64,000 bases of DNA from Rufibacter glacialis (GCF_008271745.1 NZ_VKKZ01000019.1:62001-126000), one strand, 5' to 3'; positions 36,028 to 44,213 are shown, counted from the stretch's first letter. Numbers and translations: made by a program. The notes: generated from the sequence alone by a model not told the origin.

Positions 36028-36585
36028 ATGTACCAAAACCGAGTTTTATCTGTTGGGGCAGAATTCCCTGCCTTTTCCAAAAAAGCTGTTGTTTCTTTAG
36101 AGAGAGACCAAGAGTTTAGAACCATCACCCACCAGGAGCACCGCGACAATGGCCAATGGCTGGTAATGTTCTGGTGGCCCAAAGACTTCACGTTCGTGTG
36201 CCCTACGGAGATTGCCGAGTTCAACAAGAACTATGACGAATTCCGCGACCGCGACTGCCAATTGATTGGCGCCTCCACTGACTCTGAGTTCGTGCACGCC
36301 GCCTGGCGCCGTGACCACGACGATCTGCGCGGTCTCCGGTTCCCTATGCTGGCCGACACCTCCAAATCCCTGGCCGAGGAGCTAGGCATTCTGGACGCCG
36401 AGGAGAAAGTAGCCTACCGCGTTACCTTCATTGTAGATCCGCAGGGCATTATCCAGTGGGTGAGCGTGAACGGGTTGAGCGTGGGTCGTAACGTAGCCGA
36501 GGTGCTGCGCGTGCTAGACGCCCTCCAGACCGATGAGCTTTGCCCGTGTAACTGGAAAAAAGGCGAAGCCACGTTAGCTGTTTAA
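36028..36585 (+). CDS. ahpC: Peroxiredoxin AhpC (AhpD-dependent type)
   Basis: The 185-residue typical two-Cys peroxiredoxin has the peroxidatic site TFVCPTE (Cys58) and a C-terminal DELCPCNWKKGE with Cys172 and Cys174. The triple-Cys arrangement matches the mycobacterial AhpC reduced by AhpD rather than the AhpF-linked enterobacterial form. An ahpD-like gene lies 436 bases downstream, which supports that pairing. It reduces hydrogen peroxide, alkyl hydroperoxides and probably peroxynitrite in the cytoplasm. It follows dps by 46 bases without a terminator. Confidence 0.93.
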   Translation: MYQNRVLSVGAEFPAFSKKAVVSLERDQEFRTITHQEHRDNGQWLVMFWWPKDFTFVCPTEIAEFNKNYDEFRDRDCQLIGASTDSEFVHAAWRRDHDDLRGLRFPMLADTSKSLAEELGILDAEEKVAYRVTFIVDPQGIIQWVSVNGLSVGRNVAEVLRVLDALQTDELCPCNWKKGEATLAV

Positions 36586-36691
36586 ACCTACTCCGCCGGC
36601 ACCTGTAGGGGTAGGAGGAAATGTCTGTCCCTGTCTACCCACCTGTTGCCGGTTTATATAACACCGCTTGTTTAGTTGTTAATTTCAGGCG

Positions 36692-36731
36692 AAAGGAATG
36701 GCCTGACCTGCCCAACGCGGGGCCTTCCTTT
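36692..36731 (+). terminator. Possible terminator after ahpC
   Basis: AAAGGAATGGCC pairs with GGCCTTCCTTT with one bulged base, 107 bases after the ahpC stop. A weak copy of the intergenic palindrome follows (36738-36766). Confidence 0.4.
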
Positions 36732-36820
36732 CTCACCTGTTTCCAAAAAAAACAGCTCCCAAACAGCCTTGAAAGGAGCCAAGTCCTGAATTCCTGAACA
36801 CGACTCAGAACTCAGAATTC

Positions 36821-36914
36821 TTTTTGGGCGTGCCCCTGCGGGTCGGGCTATGCGCTGCAAGTCCTCGGGCTTCGTGCCTCGCCCTGTGGGCTTTCCGCTG
36901 CTATCCCTCACGCA
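36821..36914. repeat. GC-rich dispersed-type repeat between ahpC and ahpD
   Basis: A 94-base stretch starts TTTTTGGGCGTGCCCCTGCG and ends CTATCCCTCACGC. It is rich in short palindromic words (GGGCGTGCCC, GGGCTTCGTGCC). I recall similar intergenic repeats in other Bacteroidota, but there is only one copy in this window, so the repeat status rests on memory. Confidence 0.45.
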
Positions 36915-36939
36915 AGATAGAGCAACCATTCCTACAAAT

Positions 36940-36969
36940 AGCGTTGGACAAAAGTTGTCAAGTAACGCT
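36940..36969. promoter_or_regulatory. Nested inverted repeat upstream of ahpD, candidate operator
   Basis: AGCGTT and AACGCT form the outer arms around GACAA-AAG-TTGTC. It lies 53 bases before the ahpD start. A dyad of this size suits a regulator-binding site; the factor is unknown. Confidence 0.4.
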
Positions 36970-37021
36970 CTAGGCAATTGCCCTAATCACTTTCAACGGA
37001 TCACTATTAACTATAAAAGCC

Positions 37022-37606
37022 ATGCTTTCCGTCATACAAGAAACCCAACAAGATTTCCTGAAAGACCTGGGTCTTTCTGACCAGTCTTTCGCACGTCTGG
37101 ACCAATTAGTCACCGGTGACTCCAAGTACCTCAGAGACTTGCGCATCAACCTCAAAACCGCGCTGCAGTCAGAGAATGTAACTTCCAAAGAAGCCTACCT
37201 GCTGGCCCTGTCGGCGGCCGTGAACGAGGAGAACAACACCTTGACCGAGTCTTTCCGTACGTTGGCGGCCTCTCACGGCGCCACTGATGCTGAACTGGCC
37301 GAGGCCGTCGCGGTCACCTCCCTGCTGAGCACCAACAACATCCTGTACCGCTTCAAGCACTTCATGCACACCGATTTTTATGAGGCTGCTGCCCCTAAGG
37401 TGAAAATGAACATCATGATGAACCCCGTGACCGGCAAAGAGTTCTTTGAGCTGGTGAGCCTGGCCATCTCGGCCATCAACGGCTGTGAGCGCTGCGTGAC
37501 CTCGCATGAGGAAAGCGTGCGCAAATTAGGCGCCTCAGAGCAACGAATCTTTGATGCCGTGCGTATTGCCGCCGTAGTGGTAGGCGTGAGCAAGGTCATC
37601 CGATAG
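37022..37606 (+). CDS. ahpD: AhpD-like alkylhydroperoxidase (carboxymuconolactone decarboxylase family)
   Basis: The 194-residue all-helical protein has the AhpD active site NGCERCVTSHEE: Cys155, Cys158 and His162, with Glu143 exactly 12 residues before the first Cys, as in mycobacterial AhpD. AhpD reduces AhpC through its CxxC disulfide, itself recycled by dihydrolipoamide-linked enzymes. The fused tandem of AhpD-like half-domains seen in long members is visible as a degenerate N-terminal half. It lies downstream of ahpC in the same direction, separated by a repeat-containing gap with its own dyad. Confidence 0.87.
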   Translation: MLSVIQETQQDFLKDLGLSDQSFARLDQLVTGDSKYLRDLRINLKTALQSENVTSKEAYLLALSAAVNEENNTLTESFRTLAASHGATDAELAEAVAVTSLLSTNNILYRFKHFMHTDFYEAAAPKVKMNIMMNPVTGKEFFELVSLAISAINGCERCVTSHEESVRKLGASEQRIFDAVRIAAVVVGVSKVIR

Positions 37607-37666
37607 TTTCTCCTTCAACTAATACATAATATACCCCGCTGGCCCGTCAAAGGGCAGTGGGTCAAG

Positions 37667-37698
37667 AAACCGCGGTAGGGTAAGCTCTATTGCGGTTT
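37667..37698 (+). terminator. Terminator after ahpD
   Basis: AAACCGC (37667-37673) pairs with GCGGTTT (37692-37698), followed by a further run of T. It begins 60 bases after the ahpD stop. Confidence 0.7.
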
Positions 37699-37744
37699 TT
37701 TTTATGGTTACCTGTTTTGGCGTTACAATACGTGGATCGGCAAT

Positions 37745-37778
37745 GCGTGGAGACAAGGCAGTGCCTTGTCTCTACAAA
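37745..37778. repeat. Palindromic repeat GAGACAAGGCA-type, copy 1
   Basis: GAGACAAGGCA-G-TGCCTTGTCTC is a perfect 11-bp dyad with flanks GTG and TAC. A second copy is 50 bases downstream at 37806-37835. Confidence 0.75.
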
Positions 37779-37805
37779 TGTTCCACCAGGTGGGCTATAT
37801 TCATC

Positions 37806-37835
37806 CTGTAGAGACAAGGCATGCCTTGTCTCCAC
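37806..37835. repeat. Palindromic repeat GAGACAAGGCA-type, copy 2
   Basis: GAGACAAGGCA directly followed by TGCCTTGTCTC, an exact 22-base palindrome flanked by TGTA and CAC. It overlaps the start of a tandem 16-base duplication. Confidence 0.75.
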
Positions 37836-37860
37836 GATACCCGATCTCCACGATACCCGA
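37829..37860. repeat. Perfect tandem duplication of 16 bp
   Basis: TCTCCACGATACCCGA occurs twice head to tail (37829-37844 and 37845-37860). It includes the end of palindromic copy 2, so it looks like a recent slippage or insertion scar. Confidence 0.85.
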
Positions 37861-37866
37861 TCACGT

Positions 37867-37932
37867 AGGGTTAATCCCTTGTGGTTACCCTTCTCAGGTT
37901 TGGGGCAAGGGCAACCACAAGGGATTGCCCCT
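37867..37932. repeat. REPIN-like inverted pair with AATCCCTTGTGGTT arms
   Basis: Arms of 26 bp (37867-37892 and 37907-37932) are complementary at 23 positions around a 14-base spacer. Each contains AATCCCTTGTGGTT or its complement. It is a third, unrelated palindromic element in the same gap between ahpD and rny. Confidence 0.75.
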
Positions 37933-37943
37933 GCGGGTAAATG

Positions 37944-37977
37944 AAAATGCCCGTCGCTTGGCAGCAACGGGCGTTTT
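37944..37977 (-). terminator. Terminator after rny
   Basis: AAAATGCCCGT pairs with ACGGGCGTTTT (one G-T pair), 12-base loop, 59 bases past the rny stop on the minus strand. T residues follow the stem in both directions. Confidence 0.7.
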
Positions 37978-38035
37978 CTATGGGTTTTTCAGAAATCAGC
38001 CTTTATATAGGAAGCTAACAACTAAAAACTAATCA

Positions 38036-39628
38036 CTACTTCGCGTAGGAAACAGAGCGCATTTCCCGGATCACGGTGATTTTGATCTGGCCGGGGTACT
38101 GCATCTCTTTCTCAATCTTCTGCGAGATGTCAAAAGAAAGCTGGGCGGCGCGCTCATCGGTTACATTGTCAGCGTCTACCATCACGCGCAGCTCACGGCC
38201 GGCCTGGATGGCGTAGCACTGGTTCACGCCCTCAAACGAGTGGGCGGTCTCTTCCAGTTCTTTCAGACGTTTGATGTACGACTCCATGATCTCGCGGCGG
38301 GCACCAGGGCGGGAGCCGGAGATGGCGTCACAGGACTGGATGATAGGCGAGATCATGGCCGTCATCTCAATCTCATCGTGGTGGGCACCAATGGCGTTGC
38401 ACACGTCTGGGTGCTCTTTGTACTGCTGGGCCAGCTGCATGCCAATGATCGCGTGCGGCAATTCCGGCTCCTCAGTCGTTACTTTCCCGATGTCGTGTAG
38501 CAGACCGGCACGTTTGGCGTGCTTTACGTTCAAACCTAATTCAGCGGCCATGGTGGCGCAAAGGTTGGCTACTTCTCTTGAGTGCTGCAGCAAGTTCTGA
38601 CCGTAAGAGGAACGGAAGCGCATGCGGCCTACCATCTTGATCAGTTCCGGGTGCAGACCGTGGATACCTAAATCTATTGCAGTACGCTCACCGATCTCCA
38701 CAATCTCCTCTTCAATGCTTTTCTTCGTCTTAGACACCACTTCCTCAATACGGGCCGGGTGAATACGACCATCGGCTACGAGGCGGTGCAAAGAAAGACG
38801 GGCAATCTCACGTCTTACCGGATCAAAACCAGAGATGATGATGGCTTCCGGGGTGTCATCTACAATGATCTCCACGCCGGTAGCGGCTTCCAGGGCCCGG
38901 ATGTTACGACCTTCCCGACCGATGATCTTGCCTTTGATGTCGTCTGACTCAATGTTGAAGATAGAGACGCAGTTCTCAATGGCGTGCTCGGCGGCGGTAC
39001 GCTGGATGGTCTCAATCACTACCTTTTTGGCTTCTTTGGTAGCGGTGAGCTTGGCCTCGGCCACAATGTCTTTGATGTAGGAAGAAGCGCGGGTAGAGGC
39101 CTCAGACTTGAGGTTTTCCACCAGTTGCTCACGGGCTTCGTCGGCAGACAGGTTGGCGATGCGCTCCAGGCGGCTCAGGATCTCATGGTGGTCCTGCTCT
39201 ACCTTGGCTTGCTTGTCACGGTATTGGGCTTCCAGGTCTTCTTTGCGCTTGTTGAAGCCTTCCAGCTGCTGGTTCAGTTTCTCTTTGAGAACATCGGTTT
39301 CCTGCTCTTTCTTCTTCAGGTCTTCCTGCTGCTTGGTAAGGAACTGCTCACGCTGCTTTACCTTGTTCTCATTCTGGATGATGATGTTCTTCTTGCGGTT
39401 GGCTTCTTCCTCGTGCTCGGCTTTCAGTTTCAGGAAATGCTCCTTGGCTTCCAGCATCTTGTCTTTCTTCTGGGTCTCGGCTTTCACCTCCGCCTCGCGG
39501 ATGATGAGTTTGGCGCGTTCAGTGGCCTGTTCTTCCTGCTCTTTGAAGAGCTTGAGCAGCAAGACGCGCCCGGCGTAGAAGCCGATGCCCGCGCCCACCA
39601 GGGCTGCTAAAATGATATAAATAGTCAT
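38036..39628 (-). CDS. rny: Ribonuclease Y
   Basis: The 530-residue endoribonuclease initiates mRNA decay at the membrane. Residues 1-25 form a membrane anchor ([20 protein letters not shown]). About 30-180 are a charged coiled coil. A KH RNA-binding domain follows, with [19 protein letters not shown]. The HD phosphohydrolase domain contains [12 protein letters not shown] (His-Asp metal site). The C-terminus ends [11 protein letters not shown], the usual Rny tail. It is downstream of zapA by 68 bases and likely shares its transcript. Confidence 0.96.
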   Translation of the reverse strand: MTIYIILAALVGAGIGFYAGRVLLLKLFKEQEEQATERAKLIIREAEVKAETQKKDKMLEAKEHFLKLKAEHEEEANRKKNIIIQNENKVKQREQFLTKQQEDLKKKEQETDVLKEKLNQQLEGFNKRKEDLEAQYRDKQAKVEQDHHEILSRLERIANLSADEAREQLVENLKSEASTRASSYIKDIVAEAKLTATKEAKKVVIETIQRTAAEHAIENCVSIFNIESDDIKGKIIGREGRNIRALEAATGVEIIVDDTPEAIIISGFDPVRREIARLSLHRLVADGRIHPARIEEVVSKTKKSIEEEIVEIGERTAIDLGIHGLHPELIKMVGRMRFRSSYGQNLLQHSREVANLCATMAAELGLNVKHAKRAGLLHDIGKVTTEEPELPHAIIGMQLAQQYKEHPDVCNAIGAHHDEIEMTAMISPIIQSCDAISGSRPGARREIMESYIKRLKELEETAHSFEGVNQCYAIQAGRELRVMVDADNVTDERAAQLSFDISQKIEKEMQYPGQIKITVIREMRSVSYAK

Positions 39629-39696
39629 GACTATAACTTTAAAGGGTTAAAGTACAGCAATGACACTGAGCCAATGGAACTGGAGCGGAAGGTGTG

Positions 39697-39987
39697 TTAT
39701 CCGAGCTGCAGAGAGGAGAGCAGTTGGTTTAAAGAAGAGAGTTTTTCCTCCAACGTCAGTTGGGTTTCTACGGCGGCGTCTTCCGTCTTGATTTTATCAG
39801 CGGCGGTTTCCAGCGCGATCATGGCCAGCAGATCCTGCTTGTCATGGATCCCGAACTGCTCCCTGAACATTCTCAGGCGCTCATTCAGGTATTTCCCGGC
39901 TTGCCGCAGCCTTTCTTCCTCGTCCTCGTTTACCCGCATTGGATATTCGCGGTCGGCTATCTTGATGCGTATAGATAACTCACTCAT
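39697..39987 (-). CDS. zapA: Cell division protein ZapA
   Basis: The 96-residue protein matches ZapA, which bundles FtsZ filaments at midcell. The N-terminal half has SIRIKIADREYPMRV, a beta-rich dimer domain with EEERLRQAGKYLNERL. The C-terminal half is a coiled coil (DLLAMIALETAADKI, LEEKLSSLNQLLSSL). It lies between a coiled-coil protein gene and rny. Confidence 0.88.
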   Translation of the reverse strand: MSELSIRIKIADREYPMRVNEDEEERLRQAGKYLNERLRMFREQFGIHDKQDLLAMIALETAADKIKTEDAAVETQLTLEEKLSSLNQLLSSLQLG

Positions 39988-40162
39988 GTCCAGATGCTGT
40001 TAAGTGCTGCCGTGGCGCGCTTGTTTGTTGAAAGGTTGCCCTGCGAGGTGGTAAAAAGGTAAAGGTTCCGCATGTCAAGCCTAAGGTTCTAATTGGTGTA
40101 TCAGCGTGCACGCACGCCTAAAGAGAGAACAAACAATAATCGCCACCAGACAGCCCGTTTCC
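39988..40162 (-). other. Structured gap upstream of zapA, possible small RNA
   Basis: This 175-base gap has no ORF. On the minus strand TTGTTTGTT near its start is exactly complementary to AACAAACAA about 100 bases later. Inside is the palindrome-like GCGTGCGTGCACGC. Such a long closing stem suits a structured RNA; 6S RNA adjoins zapA in some Proteobacteria, but I see no diagnostic 6S bubble. Confidence 0.3.
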
Positions 40163-40459
40163 CTAATCTCTTAAATAAGCAATGCACTTGTCAATCTCGC
40201 GCAAGTACTCGTTTATTTTTAGCTTCAACTCCGTTGAATTGGTAGTGTCTACTGCTATGGTTTGTACAATTTTACTAATATTATCTTGATTCTGAAAATT
40301 TTTTATCTCCGCGTCCTTTTCCTGGATCACTTGCTGCAGGCGCGCTATTTCCTGATGGGCCGCCTGTAGCCGCTCCTGGCCCGCCTGGTACTGCTGTACC
40401 AACTGGCGCACTTTGCCCTCTATGGACTGTATCTGCTGAAGGGTGGATTGGTTGGGCAT
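40163..40459 (-). CDS. Small coiled-coil protein of the pheT-zapA cluster (unknown function)
   Basis: A 98-residue soluble protein, mostly one coiled coil from residue 6 to 60 (heptads in IEGKVRQLVQQYQ, IARLQQVIQEKDAEI). A short C-terminal helical part has LKLKINEYLREIDKCI. I recognise no named family. It starts one base after the pheT stop and precedes zapA on the same strand. A ZapB-like role with ZapA is possible from position and coiled-coil content; this is inference. Confidence 0.75.
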   Translation of the reverse strand: MPNQSTLQQIQSIEGKVRQLVQQYQAGQERLQAAHQEIARLQQVIQEKDAEIKNFQNQDNISKIVQTIAVDTTNSTELKLKINEYLREIDKCIAYLRD

Positions 40460-40460
40460 C

Positions 40461-42875
40461 TTACTTCCGGATTACGGCTCCTAACTGGTGCTCAAACTGT
40501 TGCATCAGGCGGTTCATGGTAGAATCAATGACTTTGTCAGTGAGCGTCTGGTTCTGGTCCTGTAGGGTGAAGCTGATGGCAATGGCTTTTTTGCCGGCCT
40601 CAATCTTGTCCCCCTCATACACGTCAAACACGTTCACCTCCTGCAGCAGCTTGCGCTCCACGCGCTGGGCCACTTGCCGGATTTGGTCAAAAGATACGGA
40701 TTTTTCCACCACTAATGACAGGTCGCGGCGTACCTCCGGGAATTTAGACAACTCCGCGAACACTAGCTTGTCTTTGTAGTTGCGCAATAAATAATCCCAA
40801 TTCAGCTCTGCGTACCACACTTGCTCTTTCACGTCTACCTGCTTGCACACACTTTCCTTCAGCAAACCAAGATGGCCCAAGGTCACATCGCCTTTCTGGT
40901 AGGTTACACCCCCAGCCAGGTACGGGTGCTGCGTGGGCTGCGTGCTATAGTTGGGTTGGCGGCACAGCGTGAGTACCTGTTGTACCTGCGCGGCCAAATC
41001 ATGGAAAGAGGCCTTGGCGGTGGCTTGTTGCCAGCTTTCTGCGGCGCGGTTGCCGGTCATGAACAAGGCCAGGTAGTTGTTCTCTTTGTATTTCTCGCCG
41101 TCTTTGCGGTAAACCTTCCCCATCTCAAACACCTTCAGGTCACGCTGGCGGCGGTTGATGTTGTGGCGCAGCACCTCTAGCCCCGAGTACACGAGCGTCA
41201 GGCGCATGGCGTCCAGGTCCTCTGAGTTGTAGTTCAGGATAGGCACCAGTTCAGCCGGGGTATTGCCCTCAGCGTCTTTGTAGTAGTTAGAGTTGGTGAG
41301 CGAGTTGGTAATGGTTTCCAGATAGCCGTTAGCAGCCAAGGCATCCGCGATGCGCTTGGTGATGACCTCCGGATCGGGGTTCGGGAATTTAGCCAGGAAG
41401 CTGGAAGCCAGGTTCTCGCTCAGCTGGATGTTATTGTAGCCGTAGATCCGCAGCACCTCTTCCACTACGTCGGCCTCACGGGTCACGTCTACCTTGTGCG
41501 GCGGAATAGACAAGAGCAAATCTTCCGCAGTTTCTTCCTCAATGCCAATGCCCAGGTCTGTTAAGATCTCTTTGATTCTGGCTTCGCCGATGGGCTGCCC
41601 GATGAGCTGGTTTACCCGCGCGTAACTCACTCTGATTTGGGTAGGTTGTACCGGGGTAGGGTATACGTCCACGATCTCAGACGAAACTTCGCCACCCGCT
41701 ACTTCCTGAATCAACAGGGCGGCTCTTTTCAGAGCGGTGATGACCATATTGGGATCCGTGCCGCGCTCATAGCGGAACGAGGAATCGGTCTTGAGGCCGT
41801 GCGTCTGAGATGTTTTTCTTATACCGGCCGGGGCGAAGTAAGCGCTTTCCAGGAAGATGTTCTGCGTGGCTTCGGTCACACCGGCTTGCAAGCCCCCGAA
41901 CACGCCGGCCAGTACCATGGGTTCCTCGGCGTTGCTGATGGTCAGGTCCTCTGCCCGAAGGGTGCGTTCCACGCTGTCCAGGGTGGTGAACTTGGCTCCT
42001 TCTGTGGCGTTTTTCACAATGATCTTGCCTCCTTTGATCTTGGCGGCGTCAAAGGCGTGCATGGGCTGACCCAACTCGTGCAACACGTAGTTGGTCACGT
42101 CTACCACGTTATTGATAGGTGACAACCCAATGGCTCTTAACCGCTGCTGCAACCATTTCGGCGACTCCTGCACGGTCACGCCTGAGATGCTCACGCCGGC
42201 GTAACGCGGACAGGCTTCCAGGTTCTCAATCTCCACGGAGATAGGCAGACTGGTATTGGCTACCTGAAAACCGCTCAGGTCTGGCAATTGGTAAGGGGTC
42301 TTAAGCAGCGCTTGTAAGTCACGGGCCACGCCCAGGTGTGAGGCGGCATCGGCGCGGTTAGGCGTCAGACCAATCTCAAACACTTCGTCAGAGGCCATCC
42401 CGAAGAACTGGGCCGCCGGGGTGCCGTTGGGTAGATCGGTATCCAACACCATGATGCCGGAGTGGTCCGTGCCCAGCCCGATCTCGTCCTCGGCGCAGAT
42501 CATGCCCTCAGACACGGCCCCTCTTATCTTGGATTTCTTGATCTGGAAAGGCTCGCCGCCGGCCGGGTACAAGGTGGCCCCTACGGTAGCAATAATCACT
42601 TTCTGGCCGGCAGCCACGTTGGCCGCGCCGCACACGATGTGCTTGGGCTCGCCGTCGCCGGTGTCCACGGTGGTCACGCTCAGTTTGTCGGCGTCTGGGT
42701 GTTTGGCACAGGTAAGCACCTCGCCAATGACCAGGCCCTGCAAGCCGCCGGGCACCACGTCAACAGTGTCAATGCCTTCCACTTCCAGACCGGCATCTGT
42801 GAGGAGCTGACCCACTTCCGGGGCAGGTTTATCTATGTTGATTAAAGTCTTGAGCCAATCCAGTGATATGCGCAT
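40461..42875 (-). CDS. pheT: Phenylalanyl-tRNA synthetase subunit beta
   Basis: The 804-residue beta subunit works with PheS to charge tRNA-Phe. Domains appear in order: N-terminal B1, an EMAP-type tRNA-binding domain (40-155, VIGEVLTCAKHPDADKLSV), B3/4 (about 210-390, LDSVERTLRAEDL), B5 (about 410-480), and a C-terminal ferredoxin-like anticodon-binding domain (FAELSKFPEVRRDLSLVV). Length is normal for Bacteroidota. pheS is not in the window. It heads the minus-strand run pheT, coiled-coil, zapA, rny. Confidence 0.96.
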   Translation of the reverse strand: MRISLDWLKTLINIDKPAPEVGQLLTDAGLEVEGIDTVDVVPGGLQGLVIGEVLTCAKHPDADKLSVTTVDTGDGEPKHIVCGAANVAAGQKVIIATVGATLYPAGGEPFQIKKSKIRGAVSEGMICAEDEIGLGTDHSGIMVLDTDLPNGTPAAQFFGMASDEVFEIGLTPNRADAASHLGVARDLQALLKTPYQLPDLSGFQVANTSLPISVEIENLEACPRYAGVSISGVTVQESPKWLQQRLRAIGLSPINNVVDVTNYVLHELGQPMHAFDAAKIKGGKIIVKNATEGAKFTTLDSVERTLRAEDLTISNAEEPMVLAGVFGGLQAGVTEATQNIFLESAYFAPAGIRKTSQTHGLKTDSSFRYERGTDPNMVITALKRAALLIQEVAGGEVSSEIVDVYPTPVQPTQIRVSYARVNQLIGQPIGEARIKEILTDLGIGIEEETAEDLLLSIPPHKVDVTREADVVEEVLRIYGYNNIQLSENLASSFLAKFPNPDPEVITKRIADALAANGYLETITNSLTNSNYYKDAEGNTPAELVPILNYNSEDLDAMRLTLVYSGLEVLRHNINRRQRDLKVFEMGKVYRKDGEKYKENNYLALFMTGNRAAESWQQATAKASFHDLAAQVQQVLTLCRQPNYSTQPTQHPYLAGGVTYQKGDVTLGHLGLLKESVCKQVDVKEQVWYAELNWDYLLRNYKDKLVFAELSKFPEVRRDLSLVVEKSVSFDQIRQVAQRVERKLLQEVNVFDVYEGDKIEAGKKAIAISFTLQDQNQTLTDKVIDSTMNRLMQQFEHQLGAVIRK

Positions 42876-43054
42876 GGTATTACTTTCTCTGTAAAAGGAT
42901 AGGTGCAGCCACGCCGCCCCCGAAGCCGTTTTAGGGCTACAATTTTCAAAATTACCAAAAACTGGTAAACATGGGTGTAAAGGAGTGATTTTTTGTGGGG
43001 TGGGGGTGGCGGTTCTGGAATGTTAATGGGAAGGAAAGGCAGTTTTCTGCCGGT
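42876..43054. other. Start of the repeat-filled gap between pheT and the DUF1684 gene
   Basis: Presumed pheT promoter region on the minus strand, with no clear consensus boxes. A weak palindrome-family copy (GCCGTTTTAGGGC...) lies near 42925. No gene is seen. Confidence 0.4.
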
Positions 43055-43095
43055 CCCGTTTTTCAGGCAGGTTTGGAAAAACGGGGCTGAAACGG
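43055..43095. repeat. Intergenic ~40-bp imperfect palindrome (family copy)
   Basis: CCCGTTTTTCAGGCAGGTTT then GGAAAAACGGGGCTGAAACGG. It has alternative pairings (CCCGTTTTT with AAAAACGGG). Confidence 0.5.
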
Positions 43096-43167
43096 TACTG
43101 GCGCAGACGCTCGCAGGTCCTCCGGACGCTACGAGGTCTTTGGAGGGAGCGGTATAGGCGGTGGATA

Positions 43168-43366
43168 AAGCGGTTTTCCCTCTACCTCTGGGAGAGGGCT
43201 AGGGTGAGGGGGGCGGTGGTTTCTAGGTAGAGGCTTCTCTACGGCCGGAACCGCATAGGACAGGTCGCGACCTGTCCGTACATTTGTTTTATAGTAAGGG
43301 CCTTCGCCGTTAGGGGCTTTTCCCCCTCATCCTAGCCTTCTCCCTGGGGGAGAAGGAACCCCAGTA
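43168..43366. repeat. REPIN-like inverted pair (copy 2) with a 20-bp palindrome inside
   Basis: The left arm (CTACCTCTGGGAGAGGGCTA, then GGGTGAGGGGGG) and right arm (CCCCCTCATCCTAGCCTTCT, then CCCTGGGGGAGAAGG) match the element at 5494-5629. The right arms are identical over more than 40 bases. The spacer is longer here and contains the perfect palindrome GGACAGGTCGCGACCTGTCC at 43258-43277, as if another element had inserted. Just before it, at 43100-43137, is an imperfect direct repeat of GACGCTCGCAGGTC. Confidence 0.8.
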
Positions 43367-43369
43367 ATG

Positions 43370-43406
43370 CATTTGGAGGCTGCTTTTGGGAAATCAGGCC
43401 AAAACT
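43370..43406. repeat. Intergenic palindrome (family copy)
   Basis: CATTTGGAGGCTGCTTTTGG then GAAATCAGGCCAAAAC. It abuts the REPIN-like element, the same arrangement as at 5631-5670, so this pair of elements may be linked by descent. Confidence 0.45.
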
Positions 43407-43501
43407 ATAGTTCCTGCAACCTTGGAACGTCAGCAGTGCCAGGGTAGAAAAACCAGATGCGAATCGCTAGTAACTAAATACTGACAACTAAACACTAGCA
43501 A

Positions 43502-44113
43502 CTAGTCCCTCTTGGCAAATTCTTGCTCTCCAGCCGGTATCTTCACTTTGAGGCGGTTCTCGGCGGGGGGCATGGGGCAGGCGAACTCTGGGTTGTAGGC
43601 GCAGAAGGGGTTGTAGGCCTTGTTGAAGTCCAGGAGAATGGTCTTTCCGTTGGGGATGGCGTCTAGGTAGCGGCCACCGCCGTAGGTCTCAAAACCATTG
43701 GTCTGGTCGGTGAAGGGGATGAAAAGGGTGTCTGACACCGAGCCCGCTTTCTGGAATAGGGTGAGCGTGTGCGTCTGGCCATCCAGGTCAAAAGAGGCTT
43801 TCCCTTTCACGAAGTAGGGTTCCTTGGTACCGGTGGTCATGGGGATGGCTACGGGTTCCGCGCTCTCTATGGGCGTGAAATCAGCGCTTACCTCATAGTC
43901 ACGGGTGGGGGCGTAATAGGTGAGTTTGTTGAAGGCGCGCCGCAGAGAATCCGGCAGCGGAGACCGGGTCACGCTTCTAAAGGTGAGGTCTTTGCTCTCG
44001 CGGAACTTCAGGACGGCCTGGTTGTAACTCTCATCGTTGAAAAACAGGTCTTTTACCAGATAGCCCACAATGAGCAGCACGCCAACAACAATAATGTATT
44101 TGAATCCTTTCAT
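43502..44113 (-). CDS. DUF1684 domain protein, membrane-anchored
   Basis: A 203-residue protein with an N-terminal membrane anchor (MKGFKYIIVVGVLLIVGYLV). The DUF1684 pattern follows: KGKASFDLDGQTHTLTLF, FIPFTDQTNGFETYGGGRYL, LLDFNKAYNPFCAYNPEFAC and PPAENRLKVKIPAGE. The family's biochemical function is unknown to me. The conserved Cys-Ala-Tyr-Asn...Cys segment may bind a ligand. It appears to be a single-gene unit between two repeat-rich gaps. Confidence 0.88.
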   Translation of the reverse strand: MKGFKYIIVVGVLLIVGYLVKDLFFNDESYNQAVLKFRESKDLTFRSVTRSPLPDSLRRAFNKLTYYAPTRDYEVSADFTPIESAEPVAIPMTTGTKEPYFVKGKASFDLDGQTHTLTLFQKAGSVSDTLFIPFTDQTNGFETYGGGRYLDAIPNGKTILLDFNKAYNPFCAYNPEFACPMPPAENRLKVKIPAGEQEFAKRD

Positions 44114-44171
44114 GAACCAAAGCTTTGAAGCCGCGAAGTTCGGAAAGAATTTGATACGATAGACAAAGGAA

Positions 44172-44210
44172 CCGTTTTAGACCTCTTTTTCAAGAAACAG
44201 CTTGAAAATG
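44172..44210. repeat. Intergenic ~38-bp imperfect palindrome (family copy)
   Basis: CCGTTTTAGACCTCTTTTTC then AAGAAACAGCTTGAAAATG, upstream of the DUF1684 gene. Confidence 0.5.
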
Positions 44211-44213
44211 CCC

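Noticed and set aside
37829-37860. Target-site duplication of an insertion sequence
   Set aside because: The 16-bp copies are directly adjacent with nothing between them and no transposase nearby.
37745-37932. Possible CRISPR array because of repeated short palindromes
   Set aside because: There are only two copies of one palindrome, with no regular spacer length and no cas genes in the window.
37690-38032. Short plus-strand frames across the ahpD-rny gap
   Set aside because: They run through palindromic repeats and a terminator, and the peptides mirror the repeat units.
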